Assembly: GCA_028717385.1 (NCBI GenBank)
Contig: JAQUNW010000001.1
Span: 77,062-127,575 of the forward strand
Source: Dehalococcoidales bacterium
GTDB lineage: Bacteria > Chloroflexota > Dehalococcoidia > Dehalococcoidales > CSSed11-197
Reading direction: 5' to 3'
Length of the DNA: 50,514 nt
Each line of letters begins with the position of its first letter. The first letter of the stretch is position 1. The position numbers were made by a program, and so were the translations under genes. The notes beneath the pieces were generated by a model. That model did not search any database. It was given only the letters and a program-made list of their open reading frames with translations, and was not told the origin of the DNA. Positions 1-8,483 of this stretch are shown here, piece after piece.

Positions 1-1662
1 ATGATGAAAGTGGGTTGCTATTACATCAATGGATTCAAGCAAACTTAATTTTATGGTGGCGTGAATGAAGCCTCGTTCTATGGGAAGATCTTCTGATGGT
101 AAGGAAAAGTTTTCCGCATTAGTGATTTCAAACCGGCTGAGAATAGCATTTCCCCACATAGGTCCAGCAGTTGCCCCATATACATACGGCATGTCCAGGC
201 GAATAGAGAGCCATTCAATCATATCCACGCGGCCATTGACCAGCCAGCCTCGGCTTATTTCTTGAAGAGCAACGATATCCGGATTGAAGGCTTCGATATT
301 TTTTGCCAATTCTTCCATGTTAAGATGACCTTTGGTGTTAAAGCCATTGTGCAGATTGTAACACATGAAGTTAATATACCCATTATAAGAAGTGTTTGCT
401 GGAACTGGTTTTTGAAAAGTAACCATACTGGCAAAACTAAACAATAAAAGTATAACCGTAATAGCTGGGGCAAACCATAACCGGAAATCGTATTCGGGCT
501 TAACTGTTTTTGCAAATCCTATTGGTATAACACAAGCGGTAATAATGAAAGCAGCTACCGGTTCGAAAATATGATTATCAAACGGCAACTTTATCTGATA
601 AGTAGCATAGTAACCTAAAATGAAAGCTGCCATTATCAGTATACCAATACCAGTTGGGATTGCAGTGTTGCTGTTATATTTACTGCCTGCTTCCTTTCCG
701 GGCGAAGTTGAATACAAGAGAATAAAGTAAATCAAAATTGAAAGCGAAATCTGACCAAGTAAGAAATAAAGCCCGGCAAGAAGACCGGTTGGAGTCGGAA
801 ATATTGTAGAAAGCAGAAGTATAAAAGCCAGTAAATATATTATAGCGCGCGTATAAGCAGGCGGATGAAAGATAAACCATGCAGCAAAAGTAATGCCAAG
901 CAAGTGCCCCAGCATAATCCAACTGAAAACAAGCGGCGTCTCCCAACCTGTAACGGTTGTAAGCCTGGCAATATTTTGAAATATTTGCATTTGCAGGAAT
1001 AAAAAAGGCCCAATTGAGATTAAAGGCCAGGTTATGGGTAAAGTTGGTCTGCCATGTTCATAATTTTGGATGTTCAATAGCAAACGTCCGTTATACAGAA
1101 TCAGAAAAAGCACTGTGGTTAATAAAAGTGTAATTAACACAGACCAAAAGCCGTTGTTCCAGGCAATATCATAAGTGCCATGAACGCCATAAATAGCGCT
1201 ATCCGCAGCTACTCCAAGTAATAGACCCAACGCAAACAAGGCTGGGGCTAGCTTGCCACAGTTCCTTACTCGATCAATATACAACGGGATAAACAATACG
1301 AACGAGAGAGTAGCGATGATGGCAAACACCGTATTAACCAGAGGCTCAATCCAAACTGTCTGAAGAAGCAACCGAGACAATGCTAAAATCGCGGTAATGA
1401 TTATGATAGAACGTTGATATCCCAGAATACGTTTAATAAAACCTGACAAGAATATTGGGCAGAAAACTCCCAGCGCTATAATTCCCAGCAACGGAGCGCT
1501 TACAGCAAACCGATCTCCAAGTGTCCAGGTAAGGGATGACACTAATACTCTTATAGATTGAAGACCAAAAATGGCCACAATGGCGGGGAAAATCAACTCG
1601 AATATAATCGGTCTATTTAATAGCCAATTGTTGTTTTTAGTTAAAGAAGCCCGAATCTCCAT
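1..1662 (-). CDS. Multi-pass membrane protein with C-terminal endonuclease/exonuclease/phosphatase (EEP) domain, partial
   Basis: An uninterrupted minus-strand frame runs from an ATG at 1662 (AAGG ribosome-binding site about 7 bases upstream) off the left edge, giving at least 554 residues. About the first 400 residues are a series of hydrophobic helices. After a short linker comes an EEP-type domain with the motifs YNLHNGF, NPDIVALQE, GNAILSR and, at the very edge, THFHH. EEP enzymes cleave phosphodiester bonds in nucleic acids, phosphoinositides or similar substrates, and the Asn, Glu and His of these motifs are the usual metal and catalytic residues. A membrane-embedded form suggests an envelope substrate, but that is inference. 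The C-terminal part of the domain lies outside the window, so completeness cannot be judged. The lysE-like gene is upstream on the same strand, with its stop about 60 bases before this start. Confidence 0.85.
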   Translation of the reverse strand, partial: MEIRASLTKNNNWLLNRPIIFELIFPAIVAIFGLQSIRVLVSSLTWTLGDRFAVSAPLLGIIALGVFCPIFLSGFIKRILGYQRSIIIITAILALSRLLLQTVWIEPLVNTVFAIIATLSFVLFIPLYIDRVRNCGKLAPALFALGLLLGVAADSAIYGVHGTYDIAWNNGFWSVLITLLLTTVLFLILYNGRLLLNIQNYEHGRPTLPITWPLISIGPFLFLQMQIFQNIARLTTVTGWETPLVFSWIMLGHLLGITFAAWFIFHPPAYTRAIIYLLAFILLLSTIFPTPTGLLAGLYFLLGQISLSILIYFILLYSTSPGKEAGSKYNSNTAIPTGIGILIMAAFILGYYATYQIKLPFDNHIFEPVAAFIITACVIPIGFAKTVKPEYDFRLWFAPAITVILLLFSFASMVTFQKPVPANTSYNGYINFMCYNLHNGFNTKGHLNMEELAKNIEAFNPDIVALQEISRGWLVNGRVDMIEWLSIRLDMPYVYGATAGPMWGNAILSRFEITNAENFSLPSEDLPIERGFIHATIKLSLLESIDVIATHFHH

Positions 1663-1720
1663 ATTTAGCCTTGATAATATGCCAGCCGAGCGGGGAGTGT
1701 CAATAGCACTTGATAATACT

Positions 1721-2332
1721 TTACATAATACTTATGATGGCGTTGGCTATAAACCAAATACCGAATCCTGCCAACACAAAGCTGAAAACTATTATCAGAA
1801 TAGATTGAACCTGGCTGGACCAGAGATTATTGTAGCGGTGAAATAATACCGACGCTGTTGAATACCACAGGAAATTAGGCAGTTCAATAGCTAATATAAG
1901 CCATATCAAACCATTAATTCCGTAAGCGCTTATTTGGGATATAAGGAGTGCTCCGACCGTAGCCCACCAGATTACCATCCCGGGATTAATCAGCGCTGTT
2001 AAAAATCCGAGTCTGAATGCGCTTACCGGCAAGTCTTTACCATATTGAAAGACAGTGGACCGCCGTCGAAACAGCATCATGCCCAGAAATATCAGCATCA
2101 GTCCGCCGGCGATACCAAGTATGAGTTGAATAATAGTGGACTGCAGGAATCTTGCAAATCCAAAATATATAAGTAGTATAACCGGTACTTCGGCAACAAG
2201 TCCACCTATGGCGACCTGGAAACCTGCCCAAGGAGAGCGATAGCTTTTTGCAAGTGTAACCGCAATAACTGGCCCGGGAGTGAGAGCCGCCGCAAGAGAA
2301 ATAGAAAACGCGCTAATGAGGATAGTAAGCAT
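1721..2332 (-). CDS. LysE/RhtB-family amino-acid exporter
   Basis: A 203-residue, almost wholly hydrophobic protein with about six membrane helices, the usual LysE/RhtB size. The N-terminal helix carries the family signature AALTPGP, followed by a G-rich second helix (residues about 38-60) and a basic cytoplasmic loop (RRRS, near 90). A second motif, LTALINPGMVIWW, lies near 115-127. The family exports amino acids or related small metabolites by proton exchange; the substrate cannot be told from sequence. No clear ribosome-binding site precedes the ATG at 2332. The start lies 6 bases after the stop of the broken ABC ATPase gene, so the exporter may once have been cotranscribed with it and may now use a promoter inside the remnant. 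Confidence 0.88.
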   Translation of the reverse strand: MLTILISAFSISLAAALTPGPVIAVTLAKSYRSPWAGFQVAIGGLVAEVPVILLIYFGFARFLQSTIIQLILGIAGGLMLIFLGMMLFRRRSTVFQYGKDLPVSAFRLGFLTALINPGMVIWWATVGALLISQISAYGINGLIWLILAIELPNFLWYSTASVLFHRYNNLWSSQVQSILIIVFSFVLAGFGIWFIANAIISIM

Positions 2333-2338
2333 ATTATA

Positions 2339-2995
2339 TTATACCCGGGGATGCCAGCAAGCAACCTTTCGGTTTAACCCTCTGTCTTCAAGTATTGGCT
2401 CGTTTTCAGAGCATATGTCGGTTGCACAAGCGCAACGAGGGTGGAAACGACACCCGGTAGGTGGATTGGAAGGACTTGGCACTTCTCCCGGTAAAACAAG
2501 CCTGCCTCGTTTGTGCCTGGGGTCCGGTATGGGAGTAGAAAGAATGAGAGCCTGGGTATAAGGATGCATCGGCTCTTTAAAAAGAGCGCCGGGATTACCA
2601 TATTCGACAATTTTACCCAAATACATAACAGCTATTGTATCACAAACACTCTCAGCTACTGTTAATGCGTGAGTAATGTAAAGATAGGTGAGATTGAACT
2701 TCTCCTTCAATTCCTTCAATAGTATAAGAATCTGCGCCTGTATAGAAATATCCAACGCTGATGAACGCTCGTCGAATACTATAAATTTCGGCGTTGTAGC
2801 AAGGGCTCGGGCAATTGCTATTCTTTGCCTTTGACCACCGCTGAATTAACGAGGGTAACGATTGATTTGTTTATCACACAAACCCACCAAACCTATCAGC
2901 TCAACTACTCGTTCAAGTATTGTCTGCTTGGATCCAATTTTATGAACTTGCATTGGCTCAGCAATAATATCTTTGATTTTCATACGTAGAAATTA
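2339..2995 (-). pseudogene. Oligopeptide/dipeptide ABC transporter ATPase remnant (OppF/DppF type)
   Basis: The minus strand encodes the second half of an OppF/DppF ATPase. From about 2984 the frame reads KDIIAEP, then a long helical stretch, then YPR, a TAA stop (about 2846-2848) and FSGGQRQRIAIARAL. The normal residue at the stop is Glu (consensus HEFSGGQ), so one G-to-T change can explain it. The Walker B end is also altered: DERSSALD instead of DEPTSALD. The C-terminal oligopeptide-transporter domain is intact, with HPYTQAL and the Cys-containing CRFHPRC and CWHP segments. Everything before the NPRM-like position, including Walker A, is missing, and the homology stops where the IS remnant begins. 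An ORF from 2755 to 2339 could still be translated, but it lacks both ATP-binding loops. I call it a dead gene. Confidence 0.9.
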
Positions 2996-3702
2996 TGACC
3001 AGCCCCCAATAGGGTGCCACCTATACAGTTAGTATTTTCACCTCTGGAGCCGGTGGTTTGTATCCCTTGGCACTGTGAAGCCGGACATGATTATACTCCC
3101 AGCGCCACCGTTCGACCAGTATTTTAGCTTCTTTAAGGTTCATAAATAGCTCCCTTTTGAGCAGTTCGTCCTGCAGTTTTACGTTGAATGATTCGTTGTA
3201 TCCATTCTCCCAGGGGCTAGCGGGTTCTATATAGAGCGTCTTCACTCCAAGGTCAGCCAGCCACTGCCGGACGGCCTCGGCAGTGAACTCCGATCCGTTG
3301 TCGGAGCGGATATGCTCGGGTATACCGCGCAGGATAAAGAGCTCATACAACTGCTCGATAACCTCTTTGGAGGTGATGTTTAGGCTACATACAGTGCCAG
3401 GCATTCCCGGGTGAACTCATCGATGATGGTAAGTATTCTGAAACTGTCCGCCGCCTGCGGTATGGGACTTGACGAAGTCATAGCTCCAGACATGGTCCTT
3501 GTGCTCAGGTCTTAATCTTATACATGATCCGTCACTCAGCCACAACCTGCTCCTCTTGGGCTGTTTCTTGGGCGCTTTAAGGCCTTCCCTGAGCTTGTTG
3601 ATGATCTGTTCCGGCGTGTATCCCTTCTTTACCATGCTGCCCCAATGTATTTTTAAAAAAGGCTAACACAATGGGTGGATACCTTTATGGGAGGGCAGGT
3701 CA
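2996..3702 (-). mobile_element. Degenerate IS3-family insertion sequence remnant, about 707 bp
   Basis: The two ends form imperfect inverted repeats starting TGACC(A/T)GCCC. The left end begins at 2996 and the right end, read on the minus strand, begins at 3702. The similarity continues for about 35-40 bases with mismatches, through GGT..CCACC and ending GTTAG. TG...CA termini are typical of IS3-family elements. Between them lies a broken IS3-type transposase on the minus strand. The element is roughly half the normal IS3-family length because of an internal deletion. The adjacent 3-4 bases on each side do not match, so no target duplication is visible. The left end abuts the truncated ABC ATPase gene. 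Confidence 0.82.
3021..3635 (-). pseudogene. IS3-family transposase, internally deleted and frameshifted
   Basis: Reading from 3635, the first 17 residues (MVKKGYTPEQIINKLRE) match the start of an IS3-type OrfA. They are joined in frame to an internal OrfB stretch (KKQPKRSRLW... HVWSYDFV), so the rest of OrfA and the first part of OrfB are deleted. The frame is then lost: the DDE-domain segment FRILTIIDEFTREC lies in another frame around 3395-3445. A second shift returns to the frame that starts at 3404, which holds IRSDNGSEF, SPWENGYNESFN and the terminal YNHVRLHSAKGY. The second and third acidic residues of the DDE triad are therefore present but separated from the first by a frameshift. 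No active transposase can be made from this copy. Confidence 0.88.
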
Positions 3703-3802
3703 GTATCAACAATACGAATTAAAGTCAATCGTTTTTGGCTTGATATGCCTGTTTTTTTATTTACAACAAGAATTGTTGATAATTGTTTATTAACTCTTGT
3801 AT

Positions 3803-5176
3803 TTATTGCCGAGAAAAAGCGAGAGGAATGAGTTCACTTAAGGCAGGATGTATATGAATCCCGCGAAAAATGGATGAAGCAGTACCATCTCCTGCCATCG
3901 CATTTACAACCTCCTGGATTAAAACCGGGGCTTGAGGTCCGGCAATATGGCACCCAAGAATTTCACCGCTATCCCTGTTAACCACTGTTTTTATAAAACC
4001 GTAGTTTTCCTGCATTGCTGCGCCCTTGGCGATTTCGTTATAAAAGGCTGTGCGAACTGTGATCGGGTGTATCTTTTCGGCTTCAGCCTGAGTCATTCCG
4101 ACGGCAGCTACCATCGGCCGAGTAAAAACTGCTCGTGGCATTGCATGATAATCAACTGGTATTCGCAAGTCATTACCTTTCTTTGTATGGGCACAATTAT
4201 GCCACGCAATTTCAGCTTCATAATTTGCAGCATGTCGAAACATCTGGATTCCGTTAGCATCTCCAATTGCGTATATACCTTTCACATTAGTAGAAAGAAA
4301 TTGATTTACCCGTATAAAACCCTTCTTGTCCAGCTGAATTGATGTGTTCCTCATGTCCAGCCAATCAGTATTTGGCTTGCGCCCCATGGCAAATAGCACA
4401 TGGCTTGTTTCGTATTTTTGCATGTTACCGTTAGTCATTGACACTGTATTTACCTCCCACTCAGACCCGCTTCTAATAACATTTTCCAGTTTTCTGCCGG
4501 TATGGATCTCAAGCGATTGTTTTAGAGTCTTTTCCACCAGATCGCTAACTTCCGGTTCTTCAGATGTAAGCAGTCGCTCTTCCATTTCTATCAGGATAAC
4601 CCTGGAACCCACGGAAGAAAAGAAATGAGCATACTCACAGGCAATATACCCTCCCCCTATAATTACAAGTTGTTTTGGCGCCCCTTGCAGGTCGAGTAAG
4701 TTTTCATTCGTTAATATTCCTTCTTGCCCAACAAGTGTTTCATCTGGTACTACGGGACGTGTACCACAAGCAATAATTATAGTGGGAGCAGTAATTTCCT
4801 CTCCGGCTACTCTTATAGTATAATCATCGGAAAACTTGGCGGTATCTTCATATAAATCTACTCCGGATAAGCGATGCAATTGGCGATGAAGTTTATTCCG
4901 GTATCCCTTCACCGTAAAAGCAGCTCTATCGATAATACCTTTAAAGTCAACCATATTGACCGACGCACTGATTCCAAGCCGTTTAGACCGTTCAATTTCG
5001 TAAATAACATCAGCCGGATAAATAAGCATTTTGGAAGGAATACACCCCACGTTCAGGCATGTACCGCCCATGTGGCCATTTTCAATTAAGGCAGTTTTCC
5101 ACCCATTGGCAGCAGCTGCTTCAACAACTAGCAATCCGCAACCAGAACCGATCACAATGATATCGTACTTTTTCAT
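3803..5176 (-). CDS. Class I pyridine nucleotide-disulfide oxidoreductase (dihydrolipoamide dehydrogenase / mycothione reductase-like)
   Basis: A 457-residue flavoprotein of the FAD-dependent disulfide reductase family. It has an N-terminal FAD-binding loop (VIGSGCG), the redox-active disulfide motif GGTCLNVGCIPSK near residues 38-50, a second dinucleotide loop for NAD(P)H (IIGGGYIACE near 173-182) and a GDANG segment for FAD near 310. The C-terminal catalytic motif HIHPALSE supplies the His-Glu pair. Such enzymes move electrons from NAD(P)H to a disulfide such as lipoamide, a low-molecular-weight thiol disulfide, or Hg(II) in MerA. The substrate here is open; the VEAAA and HPALSE details look closest to mycothione reductase-like members. 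I start at the ATG at 5176, which has GAGGTG about 5 bases upstream, rather than at the GTG at 5182. No lipoamide complex genes lie nearby. Confidence 0.88.
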   Translation of the reverse strand: MKKYDIIVIGSGCGLLVVEAAAANGWKTALIENGHMGGTCLNVGCIPSKMLIYPADVIYEIERSKRLGISASVNMVDFKGIIDRAAFTVKGYRNKLHRQLHRLSGVDLYEDTAKFSDDYTIRVAGEEITAPTIIIACGTRPVVPDETLVGQEGILTNENLLDLQGAPKQLVIIGGGYIACEYAHFFSSVGSRVILIEMEERLLTSEEPEVSDLVEKTLKQSLEIHTGRKLENVIRSGSEWEVNTVSMTNGNMQKYETSHVLFAMGRKPNTDWLDMRNTSIQLDKKGFIRVNQFLSTNVKGIYAIGDANGIQMFRHAANYEAEIAWHNCAHTKKGNDLRIPVDYHAMPRAVFTRPMVAAVGMTQAEAEKIHPITVRTAFYNEIAKGAAMQENYGFIKTVVNRDSGEILGCHIAGPQAPVLIQEVVNAMAGDGTASSIFRGIHIHPALSELIPLAFSRQ

Positions 5177-5294
5177 GCCCACCTCTATTTATATACGGGT
5201 TCAACCCTGTATATTAGCCTCATTTTATCCTTAACATATGCATACAAACAAGCAATTGATAGCAAGTAAGTTTACATGCTTTTGAAAATGTGGT

Positions 5295-5323
5295 TTGATT
5301 TAGGTGTATTGCTGTTATAGAAT
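5295..5323 (+). promoter_or_regulatory. Probable sigma-70-type promoter of the coiled-coil gene
   Basis: TTGATT at 5295-5300 and TAGAAT at 5318-5323 are separated by 17 bases. They match the consensus hexamers at 4 of 6 and 5 of 6 positions. Transcription would start near 5330, leaving a leader of about 50 bases before the ATG at 5382. Confidence 0.5.
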
Positions 5324-5381
5324 TAGCCAGTTTACCATCGCATAAAAAGCCTGCGAAGCTTAATTTTTTTACCGGGAGAGC

Positions 5382-7073
5382 ATGATGGAAAAAGAAACCG
5401 AAGCACTCAGAAAAGAAATATTAGAAGCTCGTGCGATGGCCGATGCCGCAAAAGAAGAAGCTGCAGAAGCTATCAGGGTAAGCAAAGAGGCCTTATCGAG
5501 CGCTAAGAACATGATTAAACAGGCACAGAAAGATAGCGCCGAAGCAAAAAAAGCATCTGAAAATGCAGTGAGAAAAGCCGAAGAAGCTATTAGTAAAGCC
5601 GAAACTGCCAACGAAAAAGCCCTGGAGGATTTTACAAGGGCAAAAGAAAGTGCAGGAGAAGCTGAAAGCGCGTTTAAAGAAGCGGCTTTAAAAGCTGAAG
5701 AGACAATAGAAAAATCTAAAAAAGAATCCAAAGAACTTGCCAGGTCATATGAAGAAGCAATTCAGCGCATGGAAAAAATGATAAAAGAAACTCTAGCTGA
5801 AGTAAAAACTACGGTTAAGAATTCGCAAGATTCGTTAAGAAATACTGAAAAAATTGCTGAGGAAGCAAAAACAGAAATACAAACCGCAATTAGCTTCGGT
5901 GAACAAGCGATAAGTAAAGTCGAAGAACTAGACAGGATCACTAAAGAGGCTGCAGCTGAGTCAAATAGGGTATCCAGTGACGCTATTGCCAGAGCCGAAG
6001 AAGTAAGCCGTGCATCCAGAAAAGTTGCCGATGCGGCAGCTCGCATGAGTGAAGATGCCGTCAAGCGTGCCGAACGTGCTGCCTCAATTGCTCAGGAATC
6101 TGCGGCGGGTTATACCAAAAATTTCGAAAAAGCACTTAAATTAGCCAATGACAGTAGCCTGTGGGCCAAAAATACTGCAGAAGAAGCTATCAGACTTTCC
6201 AAGGATGCAATTACCCGCATTGAGGATAGTAGTATACAGGCTACTGAAAAGTCAAACGAAGCGGTTAACATAATAAAGCAGGCCACAATAAAAGTTGAAG
6301 ATACCATACGATCATCCGAACTAGCAGTTGAAAAAGCCAGACAAGAATCAATTGAAGCTTCAAGTCGTGCAATTGAACTAGCTACCCAAGCAAAAACCAC
6401 TGCCGACCAGGCAATGCTGAATTCTCAAAAAGCTATAGAGAAAGCCCAGTCTATCAGTAGCAGTGCCGTTGATAGCATCAACAGCTGGTCCCAGTCTTGT
6501 GAATTGCCTATCTCCCGTGCACTTGAAACCGCTGAAAAAGCAAGACGTGAATCCGCCGCGGCGCTTGAGCAATCCCAGCAATCACTTGATTATGCCCAAA
6601 GCATTTCCGAAGAAGCTGAAAGAACTGCCCAAGAAGCACTTGAAGCCGCAGAAGCAGCTATCAACGCTTCCAAGCTCGCTCTTCAGCAAGCGGTTAACAT
6701 ATCCCTGCCCGTTATTGAAAGAATGATTACCGGGAGCGGAGAGATCAATAAAGTTGCCAGCCAGGTATCTCAGGATTTAATAAAGAAAATAAAAAGTGCA
6801 GAAAAGAAGGCGCCAAAAAAACAGGTCGTCTTGCCCCGTATAGAACGGAAACCCGCAACCCAAATTCAAAAACCTGCCCCGGCGATCGAAGAGGAAATAA
6901 TGGTGGACGAACCTTTTCTGCCGGAAGAACCCAGGATTGCAGAAGCTCCAATACTTGATGAGGTCGAAACCCAGGAAATGAAAAAGGCTCGACTGGAAGC
7001 TTTAGAGCAAATGTTCAGCGAGATAGAACAAACTGATACCACCAAACGTCAACACTGGGACGATGAAGAATAA
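5382..7073 (+). CDS. Large Ala/Glu/Lys-rich coiled-coil protein, function unknown
   Basis: A 563-residue protein with no recognisable enzyme domain. Residues about 1-455 are nearly continuous Ala-, Glu-, Lys- and Ser-rich helix, with Ala or other small residues recurring every three to four positions (for example AVRKAEEAISKAE), as expected of a long tightly packed coiled coil. A less regular hinge lies near 365-375 (NSWSQSCELPIS). After about 455 comes a basic segment (KSAEKKAPKKQ), a Pro-rich linker and an acidic tail ending DDEE. There is no signal peptide or membrane helix, so it is probably a cytoplasmic filament or scaffold. ATG codons at 5382 and 5385 share a GGGAGAG ribosome-binding site. 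It converges on the tubulin-like gene across a shared terminator, and a shorter relative lies at 18190-18801. Its function is not known to me. Confidence 0.85.
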   Translation: MMEKETEALRKEILEARAMADAAKEEAAEAIRVSKEALSSAKNMIKQAQKDSAEAKKASENAVRKAEEAISKAETANEKALEDFTRAKESAGEAESAFKEAALKAEETIEKSKKESKELARSYEEAIQRMEKMIKETLAEVKTTVKNSQDSLRNTEKIAEEAKTEIQTAISFGEQAISKVEELDRITKEAAAESNRVSSDAIARAEEVSRASRKVADAAARMSEDAVKRAERAASIAQESAAGYTKNFEKALKLANDSSLWAKNTAEEAIRLSKDAITRIEDSSIQATEKSNEAVNIIKQATIKVEDTIRSSELAVEKARQESIEASSRAIELATQAKTTADQAMLNSQKAIEKAQSISSSAVDSINSWSQSCELPISRALETAEKARRESAAALEQSQQSLDYAQSISEEAERTAQEALEAAEAAINASKLALQQAVNISLPVIERMITGSGEINKVASQVSQDLIKKIKSAEKKAPKKQVVLPRIERKPATQIQKPAPAIEEEIMVDEPFLPEEPRIAEAPILDEVETQEMKKARLEALEQMFSEIEQTDTTKRQHWDDEE

Positions 7074-7094
7074 CGCCAGAACAAGTAGTTAAAT

Positions 7095-7122
7095 AAAATG
7101 GTGGGCTATTGCCCACCATTTT
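7095..7122. terminator. Bidirectional rho-independent terminator
   Basis: A perfect 12-base inverted repeat (7095-7106 and 7111-7122) with a TATT loop. The core is TGGTGGGC/GCCCACCA, with A residues on the left and T residues on the right. It therefore works on both strands, between the convergent coiled-coil gene and tubulin-like gene. Confidence 0.93.
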
Positions 7123-7129
7123 TCATTCT

Positions 7130-8308
7130 CTAGGAAAGCAATGAAGGTATATCTTGGAAGGCGCTCGCCAGCCCTCTCTCCTGCTCTTCAACAAATCCGC
7201 GTTCACTTCTGATTTGTGACATGTAATTGATGGTCTTGGAGAAGTAACTCATAACTTTACGCGAATTAACCAATTCTGAAAGTATGATGGTTACATCCAC
7301 CGAACCTTTGCCTCTGGGATAATCACCACTGCGGATAATAGCTTGTGGAGCCATTTCCCTTAGTGCGGCAGACAGGTCCTTGATAAGATCCATACTCATG
7401 ACATCAGGCGGGGCGTTAATAATATATAAAGCCTTCCTGGCATCGGTAGGTTCGCATTTTAAAGATGTCTCACCCAATGCTTCGTTCATTGCCTGGGTGC
7501 CGGGCATCGACTGAGTATTTTTACTCCTGAAGTCTACCTTCTTACCGAATGGACTCTTAAATACAGTTGTTCGCGTCCTTCCGTATCCTATCACAGACCA
7601 CCCTGAAAGTGTTTGGATAATGTCCCCGCCATCAACGACCTTGGAGCCAATATACTTTACATCGGTTTCTTCCCCGGCACATAGCAGGTTGTAAAATGGC
7701 TTTACTATCATATGGTTAATCTTGGCGAGATTCTGGCGTAATGATTCGTTCTTGCTTATATACCTTTGGTTGTCAACCAAGAATATGGCATCTGCCACCA
7801 AATAGGCAGACTTTAAACAAGTACCAACGTTGTAAACAGAACGCTCTTCGGTGACTTCTTCATATTTAAACGGTAATGCAATAAGATTATAGACTGGCTT
7901 CTCTGGAAAGTGTTCTTTAATCAGCTGTGTTATCACTGGTAAAGAACCGGAACCAGTTCCCCCTGCAGCGCTTCCTATTACCATAAAAGCATCGGTTTCC
8001 GGGAGGTTTTTGGTATCTCGAATTTTATCGAGAACCTTGTCTCCGTCTTCCCTGGCAATTTCCGCTCCGATTTCGTTCATTTTACCAACGCCGTGACCAT
8101 GAGTCCTTTGGCTGCCAATAAGTATACGGTGATTATAATCAGCTTTTATGTGGTTAAGACCGCTAAGGTCAGCCACATCAGTATTAACAGCCAAGACGTT
8201 TGTGACAATATCAAACCCGCGTTCTGCCCTTGCCTTTTTATTTAATAGTGCAAATTCATCACTAATGCGGCCTCCAGCCTGGCCGCAGCCTACTATCAAT
8301 AATTTCAC
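7130..8308 (-). CDS. Divergent tubulin/FtsZ-superfamily GTPase (CetZ-like)
   Basis: A 392-residue protein with the nucleotide-binding layout of the tubulin superfamily. There is an N-terminal G-rich loop (VGCGQAGGRI, residues 5-14), an HGHGVGKMNE loop near 70-80 and the tubulin signature in the form GSAAGGTGSGS near 112-122. A VDNQRY segment follows near 177. A VDGGDII segment near 225 keeps two acidic residues where the catalytic T7 loop would be, but lacks the Asn of FtsZ. Members polymerise and hydrolyse GTP, and FtsZ and CetZ act at the membrane in division or shape control. The GCGQAGGRI start and this T7 form look more CetZ-like than FtsZ-like. The start is a GTG at 8308 with GGAGG 6 bases upstream. 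No division genes lie nearby; the convergent neighbour is the coiled-coil protein. A role in cell shape is inference. Confidence 0.85.
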   Translation of the reverse strand: MKLLIVGCGQAGGRISDEFALLNKKARAERGFDIVTNVLAVNTDVADLSGLNHIKADYNHRILIGSQRTHGHGVGKMNEIGAEIAREDGDKVLDKIRDTKNLPETDAFMVIGSAAGGTGSGSLPVITQLIKEHFPEKPVYNLIALPFKYEEVTEERSVYNVGTCLKSAYLVADAIFLVDNQRYISKNESLRQNLAKINHMIVKPFYNLLCAGEETDVKYIGSKVVDGGDIIQTLSGWSVIGYGRTRTTVFKSPFGKKVDFRSKNTQSMPGTQAMNEALGETSLKCEPTDARKALYIINAPPDVMSMDLIKDLSAALREMAPQAIIRSGDYPRGKGSVDVTIILSELVNSRKVMSYFSKTINYMSQIRSERGFVEEQERGLASAFQDIPSLLS

Positions 8309-8483
8309 TCTCTGCCTCCAATAATCGGGGTAGAATAAATTGCTTTAAGATGGTATCTTTTCTGTTAAGAAAATCATTAAAAGTTTACCGACTTGTACTT
8401 ATGAAGTCAACCTTGACATATAATAATTTGAATCCGGAAAGACTTACCCATATGAAAGCATCATAATCTACCGAGGCTGAAAA

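Noticed and set aside
2992-3706. Target-site duplication around the IS remnant
   Set aside because: The bases next to 2996 and 3702 do not match over 3-5 positions, so no duplication can be claimed.
5382-7073. CRISPR-like or tandem DNA repeats in the coiled-coil gene
   Set aside because: The repetition is at protein level (Ala/Glu/Lys spacing); the DNA does not recur as identical repeats with spacers.
8413-8424. TTGACA directly followed by TATAAT upstream of recN
   Set aside because: The two hexamers touch, so they cannot be the -35 and -10 of one promoter. No good partner hexamer lies at the right distance for either.
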